Shown: positions 1-5,226, numbered from the stretch's first letter. The stretch is DNA of 8,745 nucleotides from DASXBJ01 sp036491755 (GCA_036491755.1 DASXBJ010000068.1:1-8745), one strand, 5' to 3'. Notes: generated by a model from the letters alone, not told the origin. Made by a program: numbers and translations.

Positions 1-1
1 G

Positions 2-97
2 CTGGGCGCCGGGTCGGTGGTGGTGGTCGGCCTTTTGGCCTGGATCGGCAACGCGCGGCTCGCCCACCATGAAGGGCCGATCAACGCGACCACCTAG
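2..97 (+). CDS. C-terminal end of an unidentified, possibly membrane protein (5' end outside the window)
   Basis: An open frame enters from the left edge and stops with TAG at 95-97. It encodes 31 residues. The stretch GAGSVVVVGLLAWIG resembles the end of a transmembrane helix, and a short polar tail (NARLAHHEGPINATT) follows. The other two plus-strand frames are less convincing: frame 1 gives an Arg/Gly-rich string that stops at once, and frame 3 runs on without a hydrophobic pattern. The gene converges on yraN, and the two stop codons share the palindrome CTAG (94-97). Too little is visible to name a family, and it could be non-coding. Confidence 0.4.
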   Translation: MGAGSVVVVGLLAWIGNARLAHHEGPINATT

Positions 98-471
98 TCG
101 AACGGGTCCTCCACGAGCTCGGCCGAAAACCCACCGGAGGCGCTGACGGTGAGCCCGACGACCGCGTAGCGAATCGAGCCGCGCCAGCCGGCCAACGCGC
201 GATATTCGGCCGCCGCTGACATCAGGGCCCGGCGCTTGCGCGGGCCGACCGCCTCGACCGGCGTTCCGAATGCGTCGCTCGTCCGCGTCTTGACCTCGAC
301 GACCATCAGCTCGTCGCGACGCAGGCAGACGAGGTCGAGCTCGCCGCGACGGGCCAGGAAGCCCGCGCCCAGGACCTTGTAGCCGCGCCGGCGCAGCAGG
401 TCGGCCGCCGCCTTCTCGCCGGCGCGGCCTAGCTCTGCTCGACCAGCTCGGAAACGCGAAACGGCGCCCAT
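94..471 (-). CDS. yraN: YraN/UPF0102 family endonuclease-like protein
   Basis: The product is 125 aa, normal for the UPF0102 (YraN) family, which has a restriction-endonuclease-like (PD-(D/E)XK) fold and no firmly established cellular role; links to DNA repair or recombination are assumed from the fold. The family hallmarks are present in order: ELGRAGEKAAADLLRRRGY near residues 13-31, RRGELDLV at 41-48 (E44, D46), VVEVKTR at 57-63 (E59, K61), then FGTPVEAVGPRKRRAL at 68-83. Together E44/D46/E59/K61 form the expected nuclease-type active-site set. I chose the ATG at 469-471 because the family N-terminus begins just after it; the frame stays open upstream to 1161, but that part is only the rnhB gene read out of frame. 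The start lies inside the end of rnhB (43-nt overlap), so translation is probably coupled to it. The rnhB-yraN pairing is the usual one. Confidence 0.88.
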   Translation of the reverse strand: MGAVSRFRAGRAELGRAGEKAAADLLRRRGYKVLGAGFLARRGELDLVCLRRDELMVVEVKTRTSDAFGTPVEAVGPRKRRALMSAAAEYRALAGWRGSIRYAVVGLTVSASGGFSAELVEDPFD

Positions 472-1052
472 GTCGTCCTGTGGATCGGGCTCGGGCCGAG
501 ACGCCGGATCGCGGCGCGATGCGACGGGGTGGCGTAGCCCTTGTGGTCGGCGAAGCCGTAGCCGGGGTACAGGCGGTCGTACTCGATCATGGTCCTGTCG
601 CGAGCCACCTTGGCCACGATGCTGGCGGCCATGATCGAAGCGCACGTCCGGTCGCCGCGGACCACGGCCAGCTGCGGCAGCGGCGCCTCGGGAACGTCGA
701 ACGCATCGACGAGCAGATACTCGGCCCGCACGCTCAAACCCGCCACGGCTCCCGCCGTCGCGAGGTGGCGGGCCTTGAACAGTCCGAGCCGGTCCACCTG
801 CGCGTGATCCACGGCGCACACCGACACGGCGACCGCGCGCCGCCGGATCAGGGTGTCGACGCGGTCCCGCTCCGCCGCCGACAGCAGCTTTGAGTCGTCG
901 AGGCCCGGGATCCTGACGCCGATGGGCAGCACGACCGCGCCTCCGACCACCGGGCCGGCGAGGGGGCCCATCCCGACCTCGTCCACGCCGGCGACGACCT
1001 GGTACCCCATCGCGCTGGCGATGCGCTCGTAGTGCCACAGCATCGGCCGCAT
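429..1052 (-). CDS. rnhB: Ribonuclease HII
   Basis: The 207-aa product (usual length about 200) is RNase HII, which cuts RNA in RNA/DNA hybrids and starts removal of single ribonucleotides from DNA. The four catalytic acids are visible: D24 and E25 in AGVDEVG, D116 in LLVDAF, and D134 in VVRGD, with 18 residues between the last two as in E. coli RnhB (D108, D126). The family block SIMAASIVAKVARDR (139-153) and the later GYGFADHKGYATPSH (164-178) are also present. One oddity is that the GRG motif, which in this family contacts the ribonucleotide junction, reads GMG (residues 27-29). The IDGN motif is replaced by VDAF, which I believe occurs in related lineages. Start: the ATG at 1050-1052 has no Shine-Dalgarno; a second ATG three codons later (1041-1043) fits a leaderless transcript. 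The 3' end overlaps yraN. Confidence 0.93.
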   Translation of the reverse strand: MRPMLWHYERIASAMGYQVVAGVDEVGMGPLAGPVVGGAVVLPIGVRIPGLDDSKLLSAAERDRVDTLIRRRAVAVSVCAVDHAQVDRLGLFKARHLATAGAVAGLSVRAEYLLVDAFDVPEAPLPQLAVVRGDRTCASIMAASIVAKVARDRTMIEYDRLYPGYGFADHKGYATPSHRAAIRRLGPSPIHRTTWAPFRVSELVEQS

Positions 1053-1080
1053 TATCTGCCGAGCTTAGAGAAGCGTCGAA
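1051..1080 (-). promoter_or_regulatory. Possible promoter for rnhB-yraN (leaderless type)
   Basis: On the minus strand GATAAT (1051-1056) matches five of six bases of the housekeeping -10 consensus. TTCGAC (1075-1080) lies 18 nt upstream and resembles a -35. The -10 overlaps the first possible ATG of rnhB (1050-1052) and lies 7 nt upstream of the second in-frame ATG (1041-1043). Transcription would therefore begin at or next to that second ATG. No Shine-Dalgarno precedes either ATG, which agrees with a leaderless mRNA. This is a prediction from short motifs only. It makes sense because the accessory block would otherwise cut rnhB-yraN off from its usual operon promoter. Confidence 0.4.
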
Positions 1081-1379
1081 GTGGATTGCTAGGGAGTTAA
1101 CAGCCGAAGTTTGTTGTGACCTCAGCCGCCACGACTGAAGCAGATAAAGCGGGCCGGCCACCGAACGGTGGTCGGCCTAATTCATTGCCCCGAGTGGTCC
1201 AATGCCCGACACGCCCTGCGCTCCGAGTTCCCCTAGTTCGAGCTGGGATCAGCAGAGGACGCCGACATGTCAAACAGCCGCCGCGGTCGGCTTCCCGCGT
1301 CAGGTTCGGAGCGCCGGCATGAAGACCCGGACGGAGACCGAATGGCTCAGTTACCCACTCATTTCCGACAGACCACCAA
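1053..1379. other. Gene-free interval between the secreted-protein gene and rnhB
   Basis: About 330 bases without a convincing gene. Open frames of 60-100 codons exist on both strands (1116-1322 plus, 1202-1393 plus, 1097-1405 minus), but none shows a recognisable family or a Shine-Dalgarno, and they overlap one another. The interval holds a strong hairpin (1152-1177), a weaker 6-bp inverted repeat GCCGAC/GTCGGC (1261-1266 and 1286-1291), and the probable rnhB promoter at its left end. I tested it for a tRNA because of a GTTCGAGC-like stretch near 1237-1244, but the flanking bases do not form a T-arm. Confidence 0.6.
1152..1177 (-). terminator. Strong hairpin, possible terminator of the accessory block
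   Basis: The two arms GGCCGGCCACC (1152-1162) and GGTGGTCGGCC (1167-1177) pair over 11 bp, with one G-U wobble and a 4-nt loop. Read on the minus strand the hairpin lies about 200 nt after the stop of the secreted-protein gene and about 100 nt before rnhB. It is followed by GCTTTATC, only a weak U-run, so factor-independent termination is not assured. Alternatives are an RNA-processing site, a protein-binding palindrome or a dispersed repeat. Confidence 0.4.
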
Positions 1380-2162
1380 TTAGGCAGGCGTGAACCGGTT
1401 GTCAAAATAGATCGATCCGCAGTTGCATCCGTAGAAATCGATGCTGTACGGCGTCCCGTTTATCTTTGCATCGCTGTAGGACTCCGTGTTAAACGGAGAA
1501 GGGTAGCCTGTACTCCACGTCACGAGATTACCGTTGGTTGCGAGGCCGTTTGCCAATTGGACCATGTAGTTGGTGGAGATCTGCGGGGCAGGAATTGAAC
1601 TGGTGACAATACCGTTGTAGCTAGACTGGGACCAGTTGCCAGTGCCACTAAACACCTCCGTGTAGTAGTAGGAAATCCCCGGAGTATTGATCATGGCGTT
1701 TCGCACTGATGTGTTTAACGCTTCAAGTTGCGCAACGGAGAAGCCCCAAGCATTCTCTTCGTCAAGCATAACGCCGCCCCAGTAGGTCCCTGACATTGAC
1801 GCGTGGGCCACGACATAGCTAATCAAGCTGCTAATCATGCTTTCGTAACTGCTGAGCGAGGCACAATAACTCTGAGGGGAAATCTCCGTAAGGACGCCCT
1901 GTTGGTCGTTAATGTAGGTCACGGTTGTGCTCTCAATAGAACTCAGCGAGTATGCGCACGCGCCCATGCCAAGTCCTTCTACGACGACCCCAAGCGGACT
2001 CAGATCGATTATGCCCGGCCTATAGTCGATGAAGGAGTTGGCCGGGGTAGGCGACAGCGCGAATGATTTCACAGTGTTGAGTGCCACCAGGGCAACGACC
2101 CATATCAGTGCCAACACGATCCGGCCTGACGCGCGGTGAGACACTGCGTAAGTACTCTTCAA
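1380..2162 (-). CDS. Secreted protein of unknown function with signal peptide
   Basis: I do not recognise the family. The 260-aa product has a clear signal peptide: a basic start (MKSTYAVSHRASGR), a hydrophobic core (about residues 15-29) and a likely cleavage after SFA (residue 36). The mature part is rich in Ser, Thr, Tyr and Asn, like extracellular proteins, with four cysteines (69, 100, 246, 248; the last two as CNC) that could form disulfides. The segment GTYWGGVMLDEENAWGFS (125-142) has a beta-strand ending in D134-E135-E136, a layout reminiscent of acidic catalytic residues in TIM-barrel glycosidases; this is only a structural hint. The start is TTG (2160-2162), fixed by a perfect AGGAGGT (2169-2175) six bases upstream. 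It follows the preceding gene by 21 bases, so both are probably on one message. Base composition is visibly AT-richer than the ribosomal-operon genes, which suggests different ancestry. Confidence 0.8.
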   Translation of the reverse strand: MKSTYAVSHRASGRIVLALIWVVALVALNTVKSFALSPTPANSFIDYRPGIIDLSPLGVVVEGLGMGACAYSLSSIESTTVTYINDQQGVLTEISPQSYCASLSSYESMISSLISYVVAHASMSGTYWGGVMLDEENAWGFSVAQLEALNTSVRNAMINTPGISYYYTEVFSGTGNWSQSSYNGIVTSSIPAPQISTNYMVQLANGLATNGNLVTWSTGYPSPFNTESYSDAKINGTPYSIDFYGCNCGSIYFDNRFTPA

Positions 2163-2168
2163 GTGACG

Positions 2169-2175
2169 ACCTCCT
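2169..2175 (-). promoter_or_regulatory. Ribosome binding site fixing a TTG start
   Basis: On the minus strand the sequence reads AGGAGGT, a perfect anti-Shine-Dalgarno match, six nucleotides before the TTG at 2160-2162. It is the reason for choosing TTG as the start of the secreted-protein gene. The signal peptide begins exactly there. Confidence 0.8.
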
Positions 2176-2183
2176 CTCGATTC

Positions 2184-2759
2184 TTAAGAGAACACACCGG
2201 CGTTAAGGTCGAACGTGAGTTGATGGCCTGCGTTGTCAACGATCAAAGTAGTCGCCGACTCCACACGCATTACGGTCACTCCACCGCCGTAGGGACCTCT
2301 ATAGAACGTCCAGCCCGCGATCGGGTGATCTGTGCTGCCGTCACGGCACTGCTCAGAGCGACACCGGTAGACGCCCAGCACGCCGCTAGCGGCGCCCGTT
2401 CCGAGCGTTGTGATGACCCAAGTCGAGCGGGTGGACTCTACCGCAAGGCAGTTCCGGATCTCCCCGTACTGTTGCGTGATCCGCTGCCCAGTGGCGCTCG
2501 CAGCGCTGGACCAAGCACCGCATACGGTTGCCGACTTCGCCGGCAACGGAACGTACGGATTGGCCGGGCCGTCGACGCGAGGGCCTGGGTGCGGCCCCTT
2601 ACCTTGCACTGGAGCACTCGAGCGAATCTGCGCGTCTATCGGCTCAGTCGCGACTATCAGCGCACCTACTATGAGTAGCGCTCCAATTGCAACGGTCCAA
2701 GTAGGATGAACTCTCATCCAGGCCCGGAAAGAGATCGGCCGGCGATCCCGGTTAATCAT
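2184..2759 (-). CDS. Exported or membrane-anchored protein of unknown function
   Basis: The 191-aa product is not assignable to a family by eye. Residues 1-19 are basic and a hydrophobic helix follows (about 20-38, WTVAIGALLIVGALIVATE). The rest is therefore outside the membrane, either tethered or cleaved. A Pro/Gly-rich linker (about 49-74) leads to a compact domain with four cysteines (80, 104, 133, 138), possibly two disulfides. The C-terminal half (WVITTLGTG, GVLGVYRC, HPIAGWTFY, LIVDNAGHQLTFDL) has the alternating pattern of a small beta-sheet domain. The ATG at 2757-2759 has no Shine-Dalgarno of its own but overlaps the TGA of a short upstream frame (ATGA), so translation may be coupled. 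An internal ATG at 2715-2717 (residue 15) would still keep the membrane helix but also lacks a ribosome site. It probably shares a message with the secreted-protein gene downstream. Confidence 0.72.
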   Translation of the reverse strand: MINRDRRPISFRAWMRVHPTWTVAIGALLIVGALIVATEPIDAQIRSSAPVQGKGPHPGPRVDGPANPYVPLPAKSATVCGAWSSAASATGQRITQQYGEIRNCLAVESTRSTWVITTLGTGAASGVLGVYRCRSEQCRDGSTDHPIAGWTFYRGPYGGGVTVMRVESATTLIVDNAGHQLTFDLNAGVFS

Positions 2760-2887
2760 CGGCGCGTACGATCAACGTAGGTCGGATGCATTGCGTTTCC
2801 CTCCAAGACCATCGAGCCACCGACGCTAACCATCTTCTTCACAACTCGACCAGTAATAGGACGGACATCAGTCGACGAGTGGCCCAC
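2756..2887 (-). CDS. Short open frame, possible leader peptide or gene relic
   Basis: A frame of 43 codons starts with GTG at 2885-2887 and ends with TGA at 2756-2758. The TGA overlaps the ATG of the next gene (ATGA). The only good ribosome site is GGAGGG (2799-2804), seven bases before an internal ATG at 2789-2791, so the translated product may be just 11 residues (MHPTYVDRTRR) serving to deliver ribosomes to the downstream gene. The longer frame contains VLEGNAMHPTYVD, which resembles the active-site block of signal peptidase I (G-x-S-M-x-P-T), with Ala where the catalytic Ser would be. lepB commonly lies between rplS and rnhB, so this could be a relic, but the match is short and may be chance. 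A third option is a frameshifted true N-terminus of the downstream gene. Confidence 0.3.
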   Translation of the reverse strand: MGHSSTDVRPITGRVVKKMVSVGGSMVLEGNAMHPTYVDRTRR

Positions 2888-2902
2888 TCAGAATGCGCTC
2901 AT

Positions 2903-3201
2903 CTAACAGTCCGTCACGTTGTCGGCGGACTGCCCCAATGCTGCTGACGCTGCCACGAGTCCGAGTGCCGAGCCAGTCAGCCACAGCTGCCGCGCGGGTA
3001 TGCAGACCCGCCGCGCGACTATTCGGTTAGCAGTCTCAACCGTCCACCTTGGCATCGACAGAAGCACGGCGATCAATTTGCGCGTGCGTAGCCATGAGCT
3101 ACCAGTTCGACAATTTCGGCTTCTCGCGGAGAAAATGCGGCCCGATCGTTGCGGATCAGTCTCCTCTCCCCTCGGTTGTCTCGCCGGTTAACGCGGCTCA
3201 T
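2903..3201 (-). pseudogene. LuxR/GerE-type helix-turn-helix regulator broken by a 2-nt frameshift
   Basis: From the ATG at 3199-3201 the frame reads MSRVNRRDNRGERRLIRNDR and then FSPREAEIVELVAHGY, the classic first half of a LuxR-type DNA-binding domain (compare LSPREREVLxLVAxGxS). Five codons later it hits TGA. In the frame shifted by two bases the second half continues: TRKLIAVLLSMPRWTVET, then ANRIVARRVCIPARQLWL. These match the family spacing exactly (IA, eight residues, TVET, then the recognition helix and the last helix) up to a TAG at 2903-2905. The break lies right after GGC TAC, where two extra bases (GC, in the run ACGCACGCGC) restore the alignment if removed. After the domain comes a hydrophobic stretch (WLTGSALGLVAASAALG), so the intact form may have been a small HTH protein with a membrane helix. 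The gene lies directly downstream of the sigma/propeller pair. Alternatives are a sequencing error or programmed frameshifting. Confidence 0.75.
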
Positions 3202-3228
3202 TTAACACCTTAACAGTCCTGGCGTCAA
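3200..3228 (-). promoter_or_regulatory. Weak promoter and ribosome-site candidates before the broken LuxR gene
   Basis: TTGACG (3223-3228) matches five of six bases of a -35 box and is followed after 17 nt by TTAAAT (3200-3205), which matches four of six bases of a -10 but overlaps the ATG. A Shine-Dalgarno-like AAGGTG (3206-3211) lies four bases before the ATG. The two readings exclude each other: with the ribosome site the promoter must lie further upstream. Both are weak. Confidence 0.25.
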
Positions 3229-3306
3229 GCTAGTTCTTATGAACCGGAACTGGCAATACCAAAAAGACTGACCGGGCGCTCCAAATCGATCGTTAGACGC
3301 CGTGCC

Positions 3307-4650
3307 TCACGACGCAATTGGCCTCGGAGTCCAAGTGTGTCCTCCGTCCGTTGTTTCGTAAAGACGCATCATGGGATCGTATCCGTCGCCTACGGGGCTG
3401 ACGACCCAGCATTGGGAGCCTGAAACGCAATCTAGCAATGGATATGAAAGGGAGATGTTAGTTCCGATGGGGTGCCATGACACGCCGCCATCGTCCGTTC
3501 GGTACAACCACGCAGCTCCGGAAGCGACCGAGCCGACGCCGGCAAAGCCGCTGGTCGGCGTGAACATCTGCACCCGGGTGTCCTGACCAGGCAGTGAACG
3601 GATCGTCCAGTTCTGCCCTCCGTCGCCGCTCACGTAGAGCCAAGAGCCGGCGCCGTCGGGGCTGGTGTCATGAAGCACCATGTACGCGTAGGTGCTCGTG
3701 ATGAAGTGAGGCGCGGTCAGAGTGCATGGACCGCCACTGCACTCGACGGTCGGGTTCTTTCCGCCAGGCAGAACCAAGGGTTCCGACCTCCAGCTGACGC
3801 CACCGTCCGTCGTGACATCAAACGTAATTCCGCCCGTGCAACCCCCTGTCAACCAACCCATATGAGCGTTCGCAAACGACATATCGCCTTTGCCGCAGCT
3901 TGCCGACGGGGCGCCAGCCGTATTAACGTCCGGCGCGAAGGTCACCTGTGCGGCGACTCGCCACGACTTCCCGCCATCGGCGGTCCGATCGATCACGACA
4001 CCCTGCTGCATCTCTTGGCTGGCGGGCTGACCAGGCATCATCAGCCACCCGTCACTCGGATCGACAAATGTGAGAACTGCATGCTGCGGGACGACACCGC
4101 TGCTCGCCGCTGTCGTTTTGTCCCACGTGTGGCCTCCGTCGACGGTGGCGAATAAAGTTAGAACCTGGGGCGTCGACTGATCCGCTGCCAGCAGCCATGC
4201 ATGACTTGCGTCAATCAAGGCGAACCCACCAACGAACATACCCGTTGGCATGGGCACCGGCATCCCTTGCCATGTGAGACCGCCATCCGAAGTGCGGAGG
4301 AGGTGCCCGATGGTCCCGTCCGGCGTGTAGGTCACCGACCAACCGGTCTTGCCAAACATGGCTACGGCGCCAGGCACTTCCCCGGACGCGAGCGACGAAG
4401 ACGGCGACGCAGAACGCGCCGAGTTCGCCGGTATGCCAGCTCTTCTGCCAAGGTTATCGACCGCCACCAGTCCGATGACGATCGCTACCGCTAGCAGAAC
4501 CGCAACCGCTCCCGGCGCCCATAGAAGTCGGGCTACGGGCCTGTCCGCATACTGCCTCAACGCAAGACGGGTGCGAGACCTCAAGTCGGGTGGTGGCTCA
4601 GATTCGCCGATAGCTGCTCGGAATCGCGGCCTCAATTTCGAGTCACTCAT
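3307..4650 (-). CDS. Membrane protein with Asp-box beta-propeller ectodomain, probable anti-sigma factor
   Basis: The 447-aa product has three parts. A cytoplasmic head of about 43 residues is basic and helical (RPRFRAAIGESEPPPDLRSR). One transmembrane helix follows (about 44-66). A long outer domain carries seven Asp-box (BNR) motifs of the form S/T-x-D-G-G-x-x-W (counting from the TTG one codon upstream: TSDGGLTW 121, TVDGGHTW 170, TADGGKSW 224, TTDGGVSW 281, SGDGGQNW 342, TDDGGVSW 386, TTDGGHTW 434), spaced 44-61 residues. That is the pattern of a seven-bladed beta-propeller as in Ycf48/sortilin-like proteins. Six cysteines (253, 272, 305, 310, 409, 415) are all outside. I take the ATG at 4648-4650, seven bases after GAGGAG; a TTG one codon upstream is possible. 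The start overlaps the end of the ECF sigma gene by 8 nt, the usual arrangement of a sigma and its membrane anti-sigma. The short head lacks an obvious zinc-binding HxxxCxxC motif, so sigma binding is an inference from position and topology. Confidence 0.8.
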   Translation of the reverse strand: MSDSKLRPRFRAAIGESEPPPDLRSRTRLALRQYADRPVARLLWAPGAVAVLLAVAIVIGLVAVDNLGRRAGIPANSARSASPSSSLASGEVPGAVAMFGKTGWSVTYTPDGTIGHLLRTSDGGLTWQGMPVPMPTGMFVGGFALIDASHAWLLAADQSTPQVLTLFATVDGGHTWDKTTAASSGVVPQHAVLTFVDPSDGWLMMPGQPASQEMQQGVVIDRTADGGKSWRVAAQVTFAPDVNTAGAPSASCGKGDMSFANAHMGWLTGGCTGGITFDVTTDGGVSWRSEPLVLPGGKNPTVECSGGPCTLTAPHFITSTYAYMVLHDTSPDGAGSWLYVSGDGGQNWTIRSLPGQDTRVQMFTPTSGFAGVGSVASGAAWLYRTDDGGVSWHPIGTNISLSYPLLDCVSGSQCWVVSPVGDGYDPMMRLYETTDGGHTWTPRPIAS

Positions 4651-5176
4651 CAATCAGCTCCTCAGGGGCCTCCACAATCGGCCGTAGACGTCCGAGCGCA
4701 CGGTGCGCTCGGACGCGGACTGCCGCCGGCGAAACGCGAAGAATCGCGGCCAGCTGGTTGTAGTCCAGGTCCAGGTAGTACCGGAGCACGAGAACCAGGC
4801 GGTCGCTATGACTTAGCCGTAACAGCGCGCGCCTGAGGCCTTGAGCCTCCGTGTAGTCGTCTCTGGAGTCGGGGAATGCTGGGTGGACATCTGCGCGCCG
4901 GATCACCGACCACCAACGATTCCCGATCGTTCGCCGGCATTGGTTCGCCACAATGGCCATAAACCAGGGCTTTATCGGGGCGCCTGCGCGGTAGGTGTGC
5001 CGGTGACGCCACGCGCGAAACGTAGCCTCCTGCACGACCTCCGCTGCTTCTTCTCGATTGCGCAGCATCCCGTAGGCGAGGCGATAAGCATCGGAGATCA
5101 CAGGATCGAGGGCGTCCATGAGCGCGTCGCTATCGATCTCTCCGTTGAATCCCACTAGACGATCGGTGTCGAGCAT
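4643..5176 (-). CDS. ECF-type RNA polymerase sigma factor
   Basis: The 177-aa product has the two domains of extracytoplasmic-function sigma factors. Region 2 spans about residues 24-88 (AYRLAYGMLRNREEAAEVVQEATFRAWRH, then KPWFMAIVANQCRRTI) and binds the -10 element and core polymerase. Region 4 spans about 113-165 (LRRALLRLSHSDRLVLVLRYYLDLDYNQLAAIL, then the helix-turn-helix VSPAAVRVRAHRALGRLR) and binds the -35. No extra C-terminal domain is present. The start is ATG at 5174-5176 with no clear Shine-Dalgarno; a later ATG (residue 20) would still keep region 2. A promoter candidate resembling those recognised by ECF sigmas lies just upstream, suggesting autoregulation. The gene overlaps the next one, which encodes a single-pass membrane protein with an outer propeller, probably its anti-sigma. 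Its targets are unknown; the exported proteins downstream are obvious candidates. It starts 71 bases after the end of rplS. Confidence 0.93.
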   Translation of the reverse strand: MLDTDRLVGFNGEIDSDALMDALDPVISDAYRLAYGMLRNREEAAEVVQEATFRAWRHRHTYRAGAPIKPWFMAIVANQCRRTIGNRWWSVIRRADVHPAFPDSRDDYTEAQGLRRALLRLSHSDRLVLVLRYYLDLDYNQLAAILRVSPAAVRVRAHRALGRLRPIVEAPEELIDE

Positions 5177-5187
5177 GCCACTGCTCT

Positions 5188-5218
5188 GTTATATCGGTGG
5201 CGACTCGACTTCGTTACA
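5188..5218 (-). promoter_or_regulatory. Promoter candidate of the ECF sigma gene
   Basis: On the minus strand TGTAAC (5213-5218) resembles the AAC-containing -35 of many ECF promoters. CGATAT (5191-5196) follows after 16 nt and resembles an ECF -10. Overlapping it, TATAAC (5188-5193) is a good housekeeping -10 (five of six). The start codon lies 11 nt after TATAAC, so the leader would be very short, in line with the missing ribosome site. I did not find a second copy of the ECF-like pair elsewhere in the window. Confidence 0.45.
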
Positions 5219-5226
5219 GGTTTGCC

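Noticed and set aside
480..893. Plus-strand open frame of 137 codons opposite rnhB
   Set aside because: It lies entirely opposite a clear RNase HII gene, with low-complexity Arg/Ala composition typical of an antisense frame in GC-rich DNA.
472..1161. Upstream extension of the yraN frame to a 355-aa protein
   Set aside because: The extra part is rnhB read in another frame: it is Arg/Gly-rich, shows no domain, and the YraN family begins near the ATG at 471.
1225..1260. Possible tRNA T-arm (GTTCGAGC)
   Set aside because: The bases on each side of the loop do not pair into a five-base stem and no acceptor or anticodon arm fits.
1097..1405. Minus-strand open frame of 102 codons between the secreted-protein gene and rnhB
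   Set aside because: It overlaps the end of the secreted-protein gene, includes the strong hairpin, lacks a ribosome site and shows no family resemblance.
2919..3191. Plus-strand open frame of 90 codons
   Set aside because: The opposite strand carries both halves of a LuxR-type domain, which is much stronger evidence; the plus frame has no motif.
3202..3306. Terminator after the propeller-protein gene
   Set aside because: A run of five T (minus strand, about 3260-3264) is present but no stable hairpin precedes it; only a 4-bp GTTC/GAAC stem occurs nearby.
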